From assembly GCA_044226035.1 (NCBI GenBank), contig JBGAHT010000060.1, positions 1 through 16,743 of the forward strand: a stretch of 16,743 bases of DNA, written 5' to 3'. Origin of the DNA: Pseudoluteimonas sp044226035 (GTDB lineage: Bacteria; Pseudomonadota; Gammaproteobacteria; Xanthomonadales; Xanthomonadaceae). How positions within the stretch are numbered: the first letter of the stretch is position 1; each line of letters opens with the position of its first letter. A program made the position numbers and the translations under genes. Positions 1 to 6,919 of the stretch are shown piece after piece. Under the pieces are notes generated by a model. It made no database searches and was not told the DNA's origin. It worked only from the letters and a program-made list of their open reading frames with translations.

Positions 1-122
1 ACGGCGGCGCGAACGACGCGGTGCTGCAGCCCGACGGCAAGATCGTGGCGGTCGGGTTCCAGGCGTACTACCCGACCCCGAAAGGCGTGCAGTTCGCGCT
101 GGCGCGCTACCTCGCGCGCTGA
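1..122 (+). CDS. Delta-60 repeat protein, C-terminal end only
   Basis: Only the last 39 codons are present; the reading frame starts at base 3 and ends with TGA at 120-122. The visible peptide contains LQPDGKIVAVGF followed by FALARYLAR, which matches the delta-60 repeat (QPDGKIVVAG...FALARY), a unit of about 50-60 residues that occurs in tandem in large secreted or surface bacterial proteins and probably forms beta-propeller blades. The gene would therefore be much longer and run off the left edge. It converges on the GloVer-repeat gene with only 11 bases between the two stop codons. No function beyond a repeat scaffold can be given. The family assignment rests on one repeat unit, so it is moderately secure. 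Confidence 0.65.
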   Translation, partial: GGANDAVLQPDGKIVAVGFQAYYPTPKGVQFALARYLAR

Positions 123-133
123 TCGTTCCGTCG

Positions 134-1309
134 CTACGGTTTCGCTTTGCGCAGCGCAGTCAAGTCGAATGCATAGACGGTGCCTGCGGAACCATTGCCG
201 CTGGTCCAGGTCGTGCCGTAAAGGCGGCCGTCGCTGCCGAAGATCGGCCCCGACGAGGGTTGCGTGCCTTCCTGCGCGGTGAACTGGTGCAGGACTTCGA
301 ATTGCTGGCCGTCCTTCGACATGCGGTACAGCCCGCCGAGGGGGTAGTCCGAGTCGATGGAGGTACCGTAAAGATAGCCGTCAGCGCCTTCGACCAGCTT
401 CTCGATCACGCCGGGTGTGTCGGGATTATCGAAGGTGTGCAACACGGTCAGCTCGCCTCCGGTGGTGATCGCGAACACCGTAGTCCCGGCGCCGCCGTAC
501 AGGCGACCATCACTTCCCTGCAGCAGGGTGGTCCGCGGCCAGCGGCCATCCGCTCCGCCAGTGAAGCTGTACAGCGTCGTCATCGTTCCATCCGGGGACA
601 TCCGGAAGACGGTGCCGTCGCCGTGCGCGCCGCCGTCGCTGGCGGTGCCATAGAAATTGCCGTCGGTGCCCCGCGTGAGCCCGCCGTATGGGCGTCCTCC
701 GGTCGCTTGGTGGAAATCCGCCAGCGGCATGTAGATCCCGTCGGTCGAGATGGCGTAGGCGAAGCCGTAGGTCTCGGGCCCTCCGACCGCGGTCATGCCG
801 TAGAGCAAGCCATCGCCGCCATCGGTCAAGGGGTCGATGAATTGGTGCGTACGCAGATTCTTGAAGACATGCACCGTGGCGAAGGTGCCGTCCGCGCCGA
901 CGCGGAACACGGTGCCGCTGCCGAGAGTCTTACAGAATGGACCGCGGGGCGTGTCGCGGCAGTAGTTCAAGTTCGGCGTCGTGCCGTAGAAAAAGCCGTC
1001 GTCCATCAGCACCAGGGCCCCTTGCGGATTGACGCCGCCAGTCTTCGGGAACGAATACAGGATCGAGAAATCCCCCGAGGCATCGACGCGGAACACCTCG
1101 CCGAAGTCATTCAAGCCGCCGTATGTGGTGGTGCCGTAGAACGCGCCGTCCGGACTCTGCACCAGCCGGCCTGCCGGACTCAAGCCATCGGTGGTGTTGA
1201 ACGCATGCAGCACGGTGAGGCCGTCGGCGGCGTACAGCGGGCCTGCGAGGGCGAGGCCGGTCACCAGGGCCAGACGGGGCAGGAGGCGAGGGAAAACGAA
1301 GCGTTCCAT
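134..1309 (-). CDS. Secreted GloVer-type tandem-repeat protein
   Basis: A 391-residue protein with a clear Sec signal peptide: a basic start (MERF...RLLPR), a hydrophobic core, and a probable cut after residue 27 (LYA|ADG). The rest is about seven imperfect units of roughly 50 residues with the pattern LYSF / G..P...L..G.DG.LYGTT..GG / GTVFR...DG. This is the Gloeo_Verruco (GloVer) repeat seen in 'choice-of-anchor tandem repeat' proteins and is likely to fold as a beta-propeller. No catalytic motif and no sorting tail are visible; it ends in a basic LRKAKP. The start at 1309 has a good ribosome binding site, GGAGAT at 1315-1320, five bases away. Its neighbour across the convergent end is another repeat-built extracellular-type protein. 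The biochemical role is unknown. Confidence 0.85.
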   Translation of the reverse strand: MERFVFPRLLPRLALVTGLALAGPLYAADGLTVLHAFNTTDGLSPAGRLVQSPDGAFYGTTTYGGLNDFGEVFRVDASGDFSILYSFPKTGGVNPQGALVLMDDGFFYGTTPNLNYCRDTPRGPFCKTLGSGTVFRVGADGTFATVHVFKNLRTHQFIDPLTDGGDGLLYGMTAVGGPETYGFAYAISTDGIYMPLADFHQATGGRPYGGLTRGTDGNFYGTASDGGAHGDGTVFRMSPDGTMTTLYSFTGGADGRWPRTTLLQGSDGRLYGGAGTTVFAITTGGELTVLHTFDNPDTPGVIEKLVEGADGYLYGTSIDSDYPLGGLYRMSKDGQQFEVLHQFTAQEGTQPSSGPIFGSDGRLYGTTWTSGNGSAGTVYAFDLTALRKAKP

Positions 1310-1515
1310 GATGGATCTCCCGAGTTCGGTCGCGCGAAGCGATCGCGCATGGATTCCCCCGAATCCCGGCCAGCGAGGGCCGCGTGGCGAGCATACACCC
1401 GCGAAATGCGGCGGCCGGAGGGCGAAGCGTTCAGGGCCGTGCTGGCGATGCAGGGCTTTTTCGCGTACAGTCCGCCCCGTTCGCGCACGGCTGATCCGTT
1501 TTCCTAGGTAAGCCT

Positions 1516-1548
1516 GCCGCCGGTCGAATCGACCCCCGCGGCCTTTTT
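1516..1548 (+). terminator. Intrinsic terminator-like hairpin in the rhlE leader
   Basis: GCCGC (1516-1520) pairs with GCGGC (1538-1542), and inside it GGTCGA (1522-1527) pairs with TCGACC (1529-1534). This gives a strong GC-rich stem with a small bulge, followed directly by CTTTTT (1543-1548). It has the form of a Rho-independent terminator reading rightward. No coding gene lies on the plus strand between 122 and 1717, so it can only act on a transcript started in the 1310-1515 gap. It is therefore either an attenuator in the leader of rhlE or the end of a short untranslated RNA. A weak promoter candidate precedes it (TACAGT at 1466-1471). The opposite orientation has no T tract. Confidence 0.55.
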
Positions 1549-1577
1549 ATCCCGCACGCCTTTCGTCGCGCAGACAC

Positions 1578-1642
1578 GGCCCGGAGCATCCGGCGCCGTC
1601 AAAACATCGCCCGCAGCGCGGTTCCAAGGAACGCTCCGGGCC
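1578..1642 (+). promoter_or_regulatory. Long inverted repeat in the rhlE 5' leader
   Basis: GGCCCGGAGC at 1578-1587 and GCTCCGGGCC at 1633-1642 are perfect 10-base complements that would close a 45-base loop. The loop holds two more palindromes: CGGCGCCG (1591-1598) and GTTCCAAGGAAC (1621-1632), the latter directly against the right arm. The structure lies between the terminator-like hairpin and the rhlE ribosome binding site (AAGGA at 1704-1708), so it would form in the untranslated leader. A role in control of the helicase gene is inferred from position only. The rest of 1310-1716 holds two small hairpins near the GloVer start (1332-1348 and 1351-1366) and otherwise nothing I recognise. Confidence 0.45.
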
Positions 1643-1716
1643 ATCCGCGATCCGCGCATCCGCCGGCTTCCGAGCCCGGGGAAACGCGCCTGCGGACGCA
1701 ACGAAGGACATTGCAA

Positions 1717-3063
1717 ATGACGTTCGAAACCCTCGGGCTTTCGCCCGCGCTGCTGCGCAGCCTGGCCGAAGCCGGCTACACGCAGCCCACCGACATCCAG
1801 GCCCAGGCCATCCCGCTGGTGCTGGCCGGGCACGACGTGCTCGGCGGCGCGCAGACCGGCACCGGCAAGACCGCAGCGTTCGGCCTGCCGCTGCTGCAGC
1901 GCCTGTCGAAATCCACGCCGGCGAACGGCCCGCGCAAGCCGCGCGCGCTGGTGCTGGTGCCCACGCGCGAACTCGCGGTGCAGGTCGCCGACAGCCTCAA
2001 GGCCTACGGCCGCGGCCTGCGCCTGAACGTGACCACGCTGTTCGGCGGCGCCGGCATGCAGCCGCAGATCGACAACCTGCGCCGCGGCACCGACATCGTC
2101 GTCGCCTGCCCGGGACGCCTGATCGACCACCTCGACCGCGGCACCGCCCGGCTCGATGCGGTCGAAACGCTCGTCCTCGACGAAGCCGACCGCATGCTCG
2201 ACATGGGCTTCCTGCCGGCGATCAAGCGCATCGTGAACCGGGTTCCCGCGCAGCGGCAGACGCTGCTGTTCTCGGCCACGTTCGAGGACCGGATCAAGGG
2301 CCTCGCGCTCGACTTCATGCGCGATCCGCGCCAGGTGCAGGTCGCGGCCAACAACACCATCGCCGAAACCATCGTGCATCGCGCGCATCCGGTCGATGCC
2401 GCGCGCAAGCGCGAACTGCTGATCGAGATCCTCAGCCAGCGCCACGCCGACCAGGTGCTGGTGTTCGGCAAGACCAAGCACGGCTGCAACCGCCTCGCCG
2501 AGCAGCTGGAGAATGCCGGCCTGCAGGCCGCCGCGATCCACGGCAACAAGAGCCAGGCGCAGCGGCAGAAGGCGCTGGACGCGTTCAAGGCGGGCAAGGT
2601 GCGGGTGCTGGTCGCCACCGACGTCGCCGCGCGCGGGCTCGACATCCCGCAGCTGCCGCTGGTGATCAACCACGACCTGCCGATGGTGGCCGAGGATTAC
2701 GTGCACCGCATCGGCCGCACCGGCCGCGCCGGCGCGAGCGGCGAGGCGCTGTCGCTGGTGTCGCCGGAGGAAGGCGGCCTGCTGCGCCAGATCCAGCGCA
2801 TGCTCAAGGCCGAGATCGTCATGGACACCGTTGCCGGTTATGCGCCGAGCAAGCCGATCCGCCTGGACGCGCCGATCCCGAAGAACGGCGGCGGCAATGC
2901 CCGCCCCGGCGGCCAGCGTCCGCCGCGCAAGCCGGCGCATCGCGCGCACGGCAAACCGCAGGACCGCGGCGCGCACGCGCACGCCGGAACGCCGCAGCGC
3001 AAGGACGGGCAGAAGCGGCAGGGCGGCCGGGGGCGCGGCGGCGGAAGCAACGGCCGCGCGTAA
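1717..3063 (+). CDS. rhlE: ATP-dependent RNA helicase RhlE, DEAD-box family
   Basis: A 448-residue cytoplasmic DEAD-box helicase that unwinds short RNA duplexes, typically in ribosome assembly, RNA turnover and cold adaptation. All core motifs are visible in order: Q motif (F3 to P33, ending PTDIQAQAIP), motif I AQTGTGKT (K51), PTRELAVQV, CPGRL (usually TPGR), DEADRMLDMGF, SATF, then domain 2 with VLVFGKTKH, ATDVAARGLDIP and HRIGRTGRAG. The last 65 or so residues are a Gly/Arg/Lys/His/Gln-rich basic tail, typical of RhlE and likely to bind RNA. I chose ATG 1717 because AAGGA at 1704-1708 is well spaced for it; an in-frame TTG at 1711 lies only two bases after that site. It is monocistronic and preceded by a structured leader of about 240 bases or more. 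Confidence 0.95.
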   Translation: MTFETLGLSPALLRSLAEAGYTQPTDIQAQAIPLVLAGHDVLGGAQTGTGKTAAFGLPLLQRLSKSTPANGPRKPRALVLVPTRELAVQVADSLKAYGRGLRLNVTTLFGGAGMQPQIDNLRRGTDIVVACPGRLIDHLDRGTARLDAVETLVLDEADRMLDMGFLPAIKRIVNRVPAQRQTLLFSATFEDRIKGLALDFMRDPRQVQVAANNTIAETIVHRAHPVDAARKRELLIEILSQRHADQVLVFGKTKHGCNRLAEQLENAGLQAAAIHGNKSQAQRQKALDAFKAGKVRVLVATDVAARGLDIPQLPLVINHDLPMVAEDYVHRIGRTGRAGASGEALSLVSPEEGGLLRQIQRMLKAEIVMDTVAGYAPSKPIRLDAPIPKNGGGNARPGGQRPPRKPAHRAHGKPQDRGAHAHAGTPQRKDGQKRQGGRGRGGGSNGRA

Positions 3064-3071
3064 CGGGCTGC

Positions 3072-3293
3072 TGTGGGAGCGGGTTGGACAGCCATCCGGC
3101 TGTCAAAAGCGGTAGCCGCGAAGGCTCTTTGCCGCATCGACGAAAAGCATTCGGGCCTGAAGGCCCTCCCACGGAAGCAGCCCAGCCTGAAGGTCCTCCC
3201 ACGGAAGCAGCTGGGCCTGAAGGCCCTCCCACAGCAGTAGCCGGGCCTGTCGTCTCTTTTGACAGCCGGATAACTGTTCAACGCCCTCCCGCA
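3072..3293. repeat. Intergenic palindromic repeat cluster
   Basis: The gap between rhlE and the nucleotidase gene is filled by one structured element. Its ends, 3072-3109 and 3256-3293, are inverted copies of each other, matching at 32 of 38 positions by hand alignment. The left arm also folds on itself as GACAGCC-ATCC-GGCTGTC (3087-3104). Between the arms lie three tandem 30-base units. Open frames through the block give low-complexity peptides in every direction, which argues against coding. It resembles the REP/BIME-like repeat clusters scattered through xanthomonad genomes. A role in mRNA 3'-end protection of rhlE is possible, but there is no T tract to make a terminator. Confidence 0.75.
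3151..3240. repeat. Three tandem 30-bp units
   Basis: Three consecutive 30-base units (3151-3180, 3181-3210, 3211-3240) share the core CCTGAAGG(C/T)CCTCCCAC followed by (G/A)GAAGCAG or a variant. A partial fourth (CCGGGCCTG) starts at 3241. Units 1 and 3 each contain the perfect palindrome GGGCCT-GA-AGGCCC; unit 2 has lost part of it. There are no spacers, so this is a simple tandem array and not a CRISPR. Because 30 is divisible by three, the array keeps all frames open and creates spurious collagen-like (GPEGPPTEAA) reading frames. Confidence 0.85.
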
Positions 3294-3322
3294 TCGTCGC
3301 GTTCCCTGCGACCGCCGCGCGG

Positions 3323-3328
3323 CACAAT
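3323..3328 (+). promoter_or_regulatory. Possible -10 box, leaderless start
   Basis: CACAAT ends six bases before the ATG of the nucleotidase at 3335, so a transcript starting at the usual distance would begin on or next to the start codon. No Shine-Dalgarno sequence lies upstream. I see no convincing -35 box. The same arrangement recurs before sbcB and two kynurenine-operon genes. Confidence 0.35.
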
Positions 3329-3334
3329 GCCGGC

Positions 3335-4240
3335 ATGGAACCTGTTCTCGCCGAGCCGCTCGTCGTCGCCATCACCTCGCGGGCGCTGTTCTCGATGGAG
3401 GACAGCCACGGCTTGTTCGAACGCGAGGGCGTGGAGGCCTTCCGCGCCCACCAGCGCGCGCACGAGGACGAACCGCTGGCGCCGGGCGTGGCGTTTCCGC
3501 TGGTGCGCAAGCTGCTGGCGTTGAACGCGAATGTGCCGCCGGGCGGTCCGCAGGTCGAAGTGATTTTGCTGTCGCGCAATTCCGCCGACACCGGCCTGCG
3601 CGTGTTCAATTCCATCCAGCACCACGGCTTGGACGTGCGCCGCGCCACGTTCACCTCGGGCGCGCCGGTGTGGCCCTACATCCGGCCCTTCGGCGCGCAG
3701 CTGTTCCTGTCGGCGAACCCGGAATCGGTGCGGCGCGCGCTGGACGCGGGCATCGCCGCCGCGACCATCCTGCCGGCGCAGGCCAGCGCATCGCCGCGCG
3801 AGCAATTGCGCATCGCCTTCGACGGCGACGCGGTGATCTTCGGCGACGAGGGCGAGCGCGTGTCGCGCACGCGCGGGATCGAGGCGTTCGGCGCGCACGA
3901 ACGCGAGAAGGCGCGCGAACCGCTGTCGGGCGGGCCGTTCCGCGGTTTCCTCGACGCGCTGCACCGGCTGCAGGACGCGTTCCCGCCGGGCGACGCGGCG
4001 CCGATCCGCACCGCGCTGGTCACCGCGCGCTCGGCGCCCGCGCACGAGCGGGTGATCCGTACCCTGCGCGAATGGGGCGTGCGCCTGGACGAGGCGCTGT
4101 TCCTCGGCGGCCGCGACAAGGGCGCGTTCCTCGAGGCCTTCGGCGCCGACATCTTCTTCGACGATTCGCAGCACAACATCGATTCCGCGCGCCGGCACGT
4201 CGCCGCCGGGCACGTGCCGCACGGCATCGCCAACGACTGA
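3335..4240 (+). CDS. Cytosolic 5'-nucleotidase (PF06189-type)
   Basis: A 301-residue soluble protein that should remove the 5'-phosphate from nucleoside monophosphates. It resembles the bacterial branch of the cytosolic 5'-nucleotidase I family. Recognisable blocks are VAITSRALFSMEDSHGLFE (near residues 11-29), VILLSRNSADTGLRVFNSI (76-94), AFDGDAVIFGDE (161-172), LVTARSAP (228-235) and DIFFDDSQHNID (272-283). The last three look like the Asp-rich and Thr motifs of a HAD-type active site. There is no signal peptide. It stands alone on the plus strand, converging with the DUF2939 gene nine bases downstream. The start at 3335 has no Shine-Dalgarno sequence but has a -10-like box at the right distance for a leaderless mRNA. 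Substrate preference cannot be read from the sequence. Confidence 0.85.
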   Translation: MEPVLAEPLVVAITSRALFSMEDSHGLFEREGVEAFRAHQRAHEDEPLAPGVAFPLVRKLLALNANVPPGGPQVEVILLSRNSADTGLRVFNSIQHHGLDVRRATFTSGAPVWPYIRPFGAQLFLSANPESVRRALDAGIAAATILPAQASASPREQLRIAFDGDAVIFGDEGERVSRTRGIEAFGAHEREKAREPLSGGPFRGFLDALHRLQDAFPPGDAAPIRTALVTARSAPAHERVIRTLREWGVRLDEALFLGGRDKGAFLEAFGADIFFDDSQHNIDSARRHVAAGHVPHGIAND

Positions 4241-4249
4241 CCCGCAGGC

Positions 4250-4777
4250 TCAGCCCGGCAGGCGGATGTCGCTCAGCTTCCAGGCCAGCCAGTGGCGTTC
4301 GAACACGAACACCACCGCGCGCCCGTCGGCGCTGTCCACCGTGGCGGTGAAGCGCGAGGGCGATTCGAACCGGGTCTTCGCGTGCAGCAGCGGGTCGGCG
4401 GCATCGTCCTTCTCGCCGACCGGCGCCTTGCCGGTCACGCGATGGGACAGCGCGCGCCCTTCCAGCAGCAGGGCGATGCCCATCGGCGACACCATGGCAT
4501 CCACCGCGTGGTCGCTGATCTCGGCGATCAGGGTGCGGCCGAGGTCGTCGCCGACGACGCGGCCGGACGGCGCGGTTGCGCTGGCGAGCAGCCGCTTCGC
4601 GACCTTGGCGCGGATGTTCGCGCGCAGCGTCTGGAAATCGACGTAGCGTTCCAGCTTGTTCGGGTCGCGCGCCTCGATCGCGGAATGGATGCCGCGGATC
4701 GCGAGGTAGGGGCCGGCGACGCCATAGCCGAGCAACAGCACGAGCACGACCGCCAGCGCGGCCAGCCATTTCTTCAT
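4250..4777 (-). CDS. DUF2939 family protein with N-terminal membrane segment
   Basis: A 175-residue protein of the DUF2939 family, whose function is unknown. Residues 1-24 (KKWLAALAVVLVLLLGYGVAGPY) form a signal anchor or uncleaved signal peptide. The rest is soluble and presumably periplasmic, with the typical opening YLAIRGIHSAIEARDPNKLERYVDF, in which a short helix resembles a tetratricopeptide half, and a C-terminal strand-rich part ending WLAWKLSDIRLPG. It is the last gene of a three-gene operon: its ATG follows the DUF2461 stop after one base (TGACATG) and its ribosome binding site GGAG lies inside that gene, so translation is probably coupled. It converges with the nucleotidase gene. 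Confidence 0.8.
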   Translation of the reverse strand: MKKWLAALAVVLVLLLGYGVAGPYLAIRGIHSAIEARDPNKLERYVDFQTLRANIRAKVAKRLLASATAPSGRVVGDDLGRTLIAEISDHAVDAMVSPMGIALLLEGRALSHRVTGKAPVGEKDDAADPLLHAKTRFESPSRFTATVDSADGRAVVFVFERHWLAWKLSDIRLPG

Positions 4778-4778
4778 G

Positions 4779-5465
4779 TCAGAACTCCAGGTCCAGCGCC
4801 GCGCAAAGATAATCCACCAGCGGCGCGAGCGCCTGCAGGTCCTTTTCCAGCGTCGCGCGCAGGCGCGGGCCGGCCATGGTCGCGTCGTCGATGGCGCGCA
4901 CCGCGACGAAGTTCTTGTGCCGCAGGTCGTCGATGAAGCGGAAATCCGCGGGGAACCCCGGCGGATTGCGCACCAGCATTTCCCCGCTTTCCAGGTCGTA
5001 GCGGCGGCGGAACGCGGGCGCGTGCGCCGCGGCCTGCCAGCCGCCGGGATTGTCGACGATGAACTGGCGGATGCGCCGCAGCGCCGGCGTGGACGGATGC
5101 CAGATGCCGCCGCCGACGAAGCATCCGCCCGGCTGCAGGTGGATGTAGAACGACGGCGCCTCGACCTGGCGCGAACGCGCGTGGAACAGCCGCGCGCCCT
5201 GCCACGACTTGTACGGCGCCTTGTCGCCGGAGAAGCGGGTGTCGCGCTGGATGCGGAACAGCGAACCGCCGACGACCTTGGGTTCGGAACGGAACTGCCC
5301 GCTGATCGCGGCCAGCGCCGGCTGCAGGTCGGCGAGCAGGCGCTGGAACGGCTCGCGCACCGTCGCCTCGTACCCGGCCTTGTGCGCGAGGAACCAGGCG
5401 CGCTCGTTGTGGCGGGCGAGGCCGCGCAGGAACCTGAAGCTCGCTTCGCTGAAATACGTCGTCAT
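4779..5465 (-). CDS. DUF2461 domain protein
   Basis: A 228-residue soluble protein of the DUF2461 (TIGR02453) family; the molecular function is not established. Family blocks visible include FLRGLARHNERAWFLAHK near the N-terminus, SLFRIQRDTRFSGDKAPYK in the first half, the glycine-rich FYIHLQPGGCFVGGGIWHPS in the middle, and KNFVAVRAIDD toward the end. The length is normal for the family and there is no signal peptide. The ATG overlaps the sbcB stop by four bases (ATGA), so the two are translationally coupled. Being fixed behind exonuclease I hints at a link to DNA metabolism, but this is only context. Confidence 0.85.
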   Translation of the reverse strand: MTTYFSEASFRFLRGLARHNERAWFLAHKAGYEATVREPFQRLLADLQPALAAISGQFRSEPKVVGGSLFRIQRDTRFSGDKAPYKSWQGARLFHARSRQVEAPSFYIHLQPGGCFVGGGIWHPSTPALRRIRQFIVDNPGGWQAAAHAPAFRRRYDLESGEMLVRNPPGFPADFRFIDDLRHKNFVAVRAIDDATMAGPRLRATLEKDLQALAPLVDYLCAALDLEF

Positions 5466-6907
5466 CGCAACGAATCCCCGATGTCGCGGCCCCAGGCTTC
5501 GAGCCGGCCGAGCAGCGCCAGTTTCGCATCATCGCCGGCGTGCTGGCCGCGCAGTTCCGCGATCTCGGCGAAGAAGGCGGGCAGGCTGGCTTCGGACAGG
5601 CCCGAATCCGCGCGCAGGCGTTCGCGGCGATAGGCGTCCCAGCGTTCGCGCTCGGGCGCGGACAGCGTCGCCGGCCAGTTGCGGGCGCGGTAGCGGAACA
5701 GCAGTTCCGGCAGGCGCGGGTCGCGGAACGCGAAATTCGCCAGCCCCAGCGCCTCGGGCGGCGTGCTGCGCACCTGCGGGAACAGGCGGCGGTCGGCGTC
5801 GTCGATGAAGCCGTCGTACAGCGCGGCGTCGACGTCGGCCGGCCCGCGTTCGGCCTCGGCGGCATACACGTTGCGCAGTTTTTCGGCGAGCGCGGGGCCG
5901 GCGGCGCGCAGTTTCGCGGCGCGCGCTTCGGCCGCGGCCGGGTCGATGCCGAGGCGTTCGAAATCGGCGTCGCGCAGGTGGTTCCAGGCCACCAGCGCCG
6001 GGCACTTGTTGAGGTGCACTTCCTTGAGCGCGATGCGTTCCTCGCCTTCGCCGAGCCGGCTGCGGGGCAGGTACATGCGCGCGGCGATGGTGGCGGCGTC
6101 GAGGTCGAGCAGCGTGTCGGGATCGCCGGCGAGGTCGAACACGATCACGCGCCCGTCGATGCGCGGATGCCGCGCCAGCGGCAGCACCGGCGCGGCGTTC
6201 ATGCGGCTGGCCGGGTAGCGCTGCGACACGTGCAGCAGCGGCGCCATCGCGGTGGCGTCCAGCAGCGCGCCGGCGAAACGCTTGTCGCGCAGCTTCAGCG
6301 CGTATTCCCACAGCTTCGGCTGCGCGGCGCGGAACCGGCGCGCGAGGCCGACCGTGGCGCGCACGTCGCTCAGCGCCTCGTGCGCGTCGCCGATGCGCAG
6401 GCCGTTGTCCTCGGCCAGGTGCTCGAGCCGGAAGCTGGTGCCGCCGCCGTCCTCGCGCGCGCGCCAGCGGATGCCCTCCGGCCGCAGCGCGTGCATCAGC
6501 CGCAGCGCGTCGAGCAGGTCCCAGCGCGAATTGCCGCCGCGCCATTCGCGTTCGTAGGGGTCGTGGAAATCGCGGTACAGGCCGTAGCGCACGAATTCGT
6601 CGTCGAAGCGCAGCGAGTTGTAGCCCGCGCTGCAGGTGCCGGGCCGCATCATCTCGTCGTTGATGCGCGCGAACGCCGCGGCTTCGTTCACCCCGTCGCG
6701 CAGCGCGTCCTGCGGCGCGATGCCGGTGATCAGCGTGGCGACGGGCGAGGGCAGCAGGTCGTCGGCGGGGCGGACGAAGAACGAAACCGGCTCCTCGACC
6801 TCGTCCAGGGCCTCGTCGGTGCGGATCGCGGCGAACTGGGCGATGCGGCTGCGGCGCGGGTCGGCGCCGAAGGTCTCGAGGTCGTAGAACAGGAAGGAAG
6901 CGGCCAT
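5462..6907 (-). CDS. sbcB: Exodeoxyribonuclease I
   Basis: A 481-residue exonuclease I, which digests single-stranded DNA 3'-to-5' and acts in recombination, mismatch repair and removal of 3' overhangs. The DEDDh nuclease domain is complete: FYDLETFG (D9, E11), GYNSLRFDDEF (D102/D103), and DAHEALSDVRAT (H176, D181), at nearly the same spacing as E. coli ExoI. The SH3-like and helical ExoI C-terminal domains follow, including a block around VHLNKCPALVAWNHL. The open frame continues 171 codons upstream, but the family start MAASFLFYDLETFG fixes the ATG at 6907. There is no Shine-Dalgarno; a TACAAT box six bases upstream suggests a leaderless mRNA. It heads the operon with the DUF2461 and DUF2939 genes. 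Confidence 0.95.
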   Translation of the reverse strand: MAASFLFYDLETFGADPRRSRIAQFAAIRTDEALDEVEEPVSFFVRPADDLLPSPVATLITGIAPQDALRDGVNEAAAFARINDEMMRPGTCSAGYNSLRFDDEFVRYGLYRDFHDPYEREWRGGNSRWDLLDALRLMHALRPEGIRWRAREDGGGTSFRLEHLAEDNGLRIGDAHEALSDVRATVGLARRFRAAQPKLWEYALKLRDKRFAGALLDATAMAPLLHVSQRYPASRMNAAPVLPLARHPRIDGRVIVFDLAGDPDTLLDLDAATIAARMYLPRSRLGEGEERIALKEVHLNKCPALVAWNHLRDADFERLGIDPAAAEARAAKLRAAGPALAEKLRNVYAAEAERGPADVDAALYDGFIDDADRRLFPQVRSTPPEALGLANFAFRDPRLPELLFRYRARNWPATLSAPERERWDAYRRERLRADSGLSEASLPAFFAEIAELRGQHAGDDAKLALLGRLEAWGRDIGDSLR

Positions 6908-6913
6908 GCCGCC

Positions 6914-6919
6914 ATTGTA
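6914..6919 (-). promoter_or_regulatory. Probable -10 box of sbcB, leaderless start
   Basis: TACAAT, five of six matches to the sigma-70 -10 consensus, is separated from the sbcB ATG by six bases (GGCGGC), which places the expected transcription start at the start codon. The hexamer overlaps the outer end of the adjoining inverted-repeat element. No good -35 box is visible at 16-18 bases. Confidence 0.45.

Noticed and set aside
1388..1395. TATGCT as a -10 box for the GloVer gene
   Set aside because: There is no matching -35 box at any reasonable spacing, so the support is too weak to list.
260..1507. Long plus-strand frame over the GloVer gene
   Set aside because: It is a shadow frame of a high-GC gene; the minus-strand protein has a signal peptide, repeats and a ribosome binding site.
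3064..3110. Terminator for rhlE at the GACAGCC/GGCTGTC hairpin
   Set aside because: The hairpin is followed by AAAAG and has no T tract on the plus strand.
3151..3240. Possible CRISPR array
   Set aside because: The 30-base units abut one another without unique spacers, and no cas gene is nearby.
3084..3524. Open frame with collagen-like GPEGPPTEAA repeats, and matching frames on the other strand
   Set aside because: The repeats come from the 30-base tandem array, whose length keeps every frame open. The frame then runs out of phase through the nucleotidase gene, and no family is matched.
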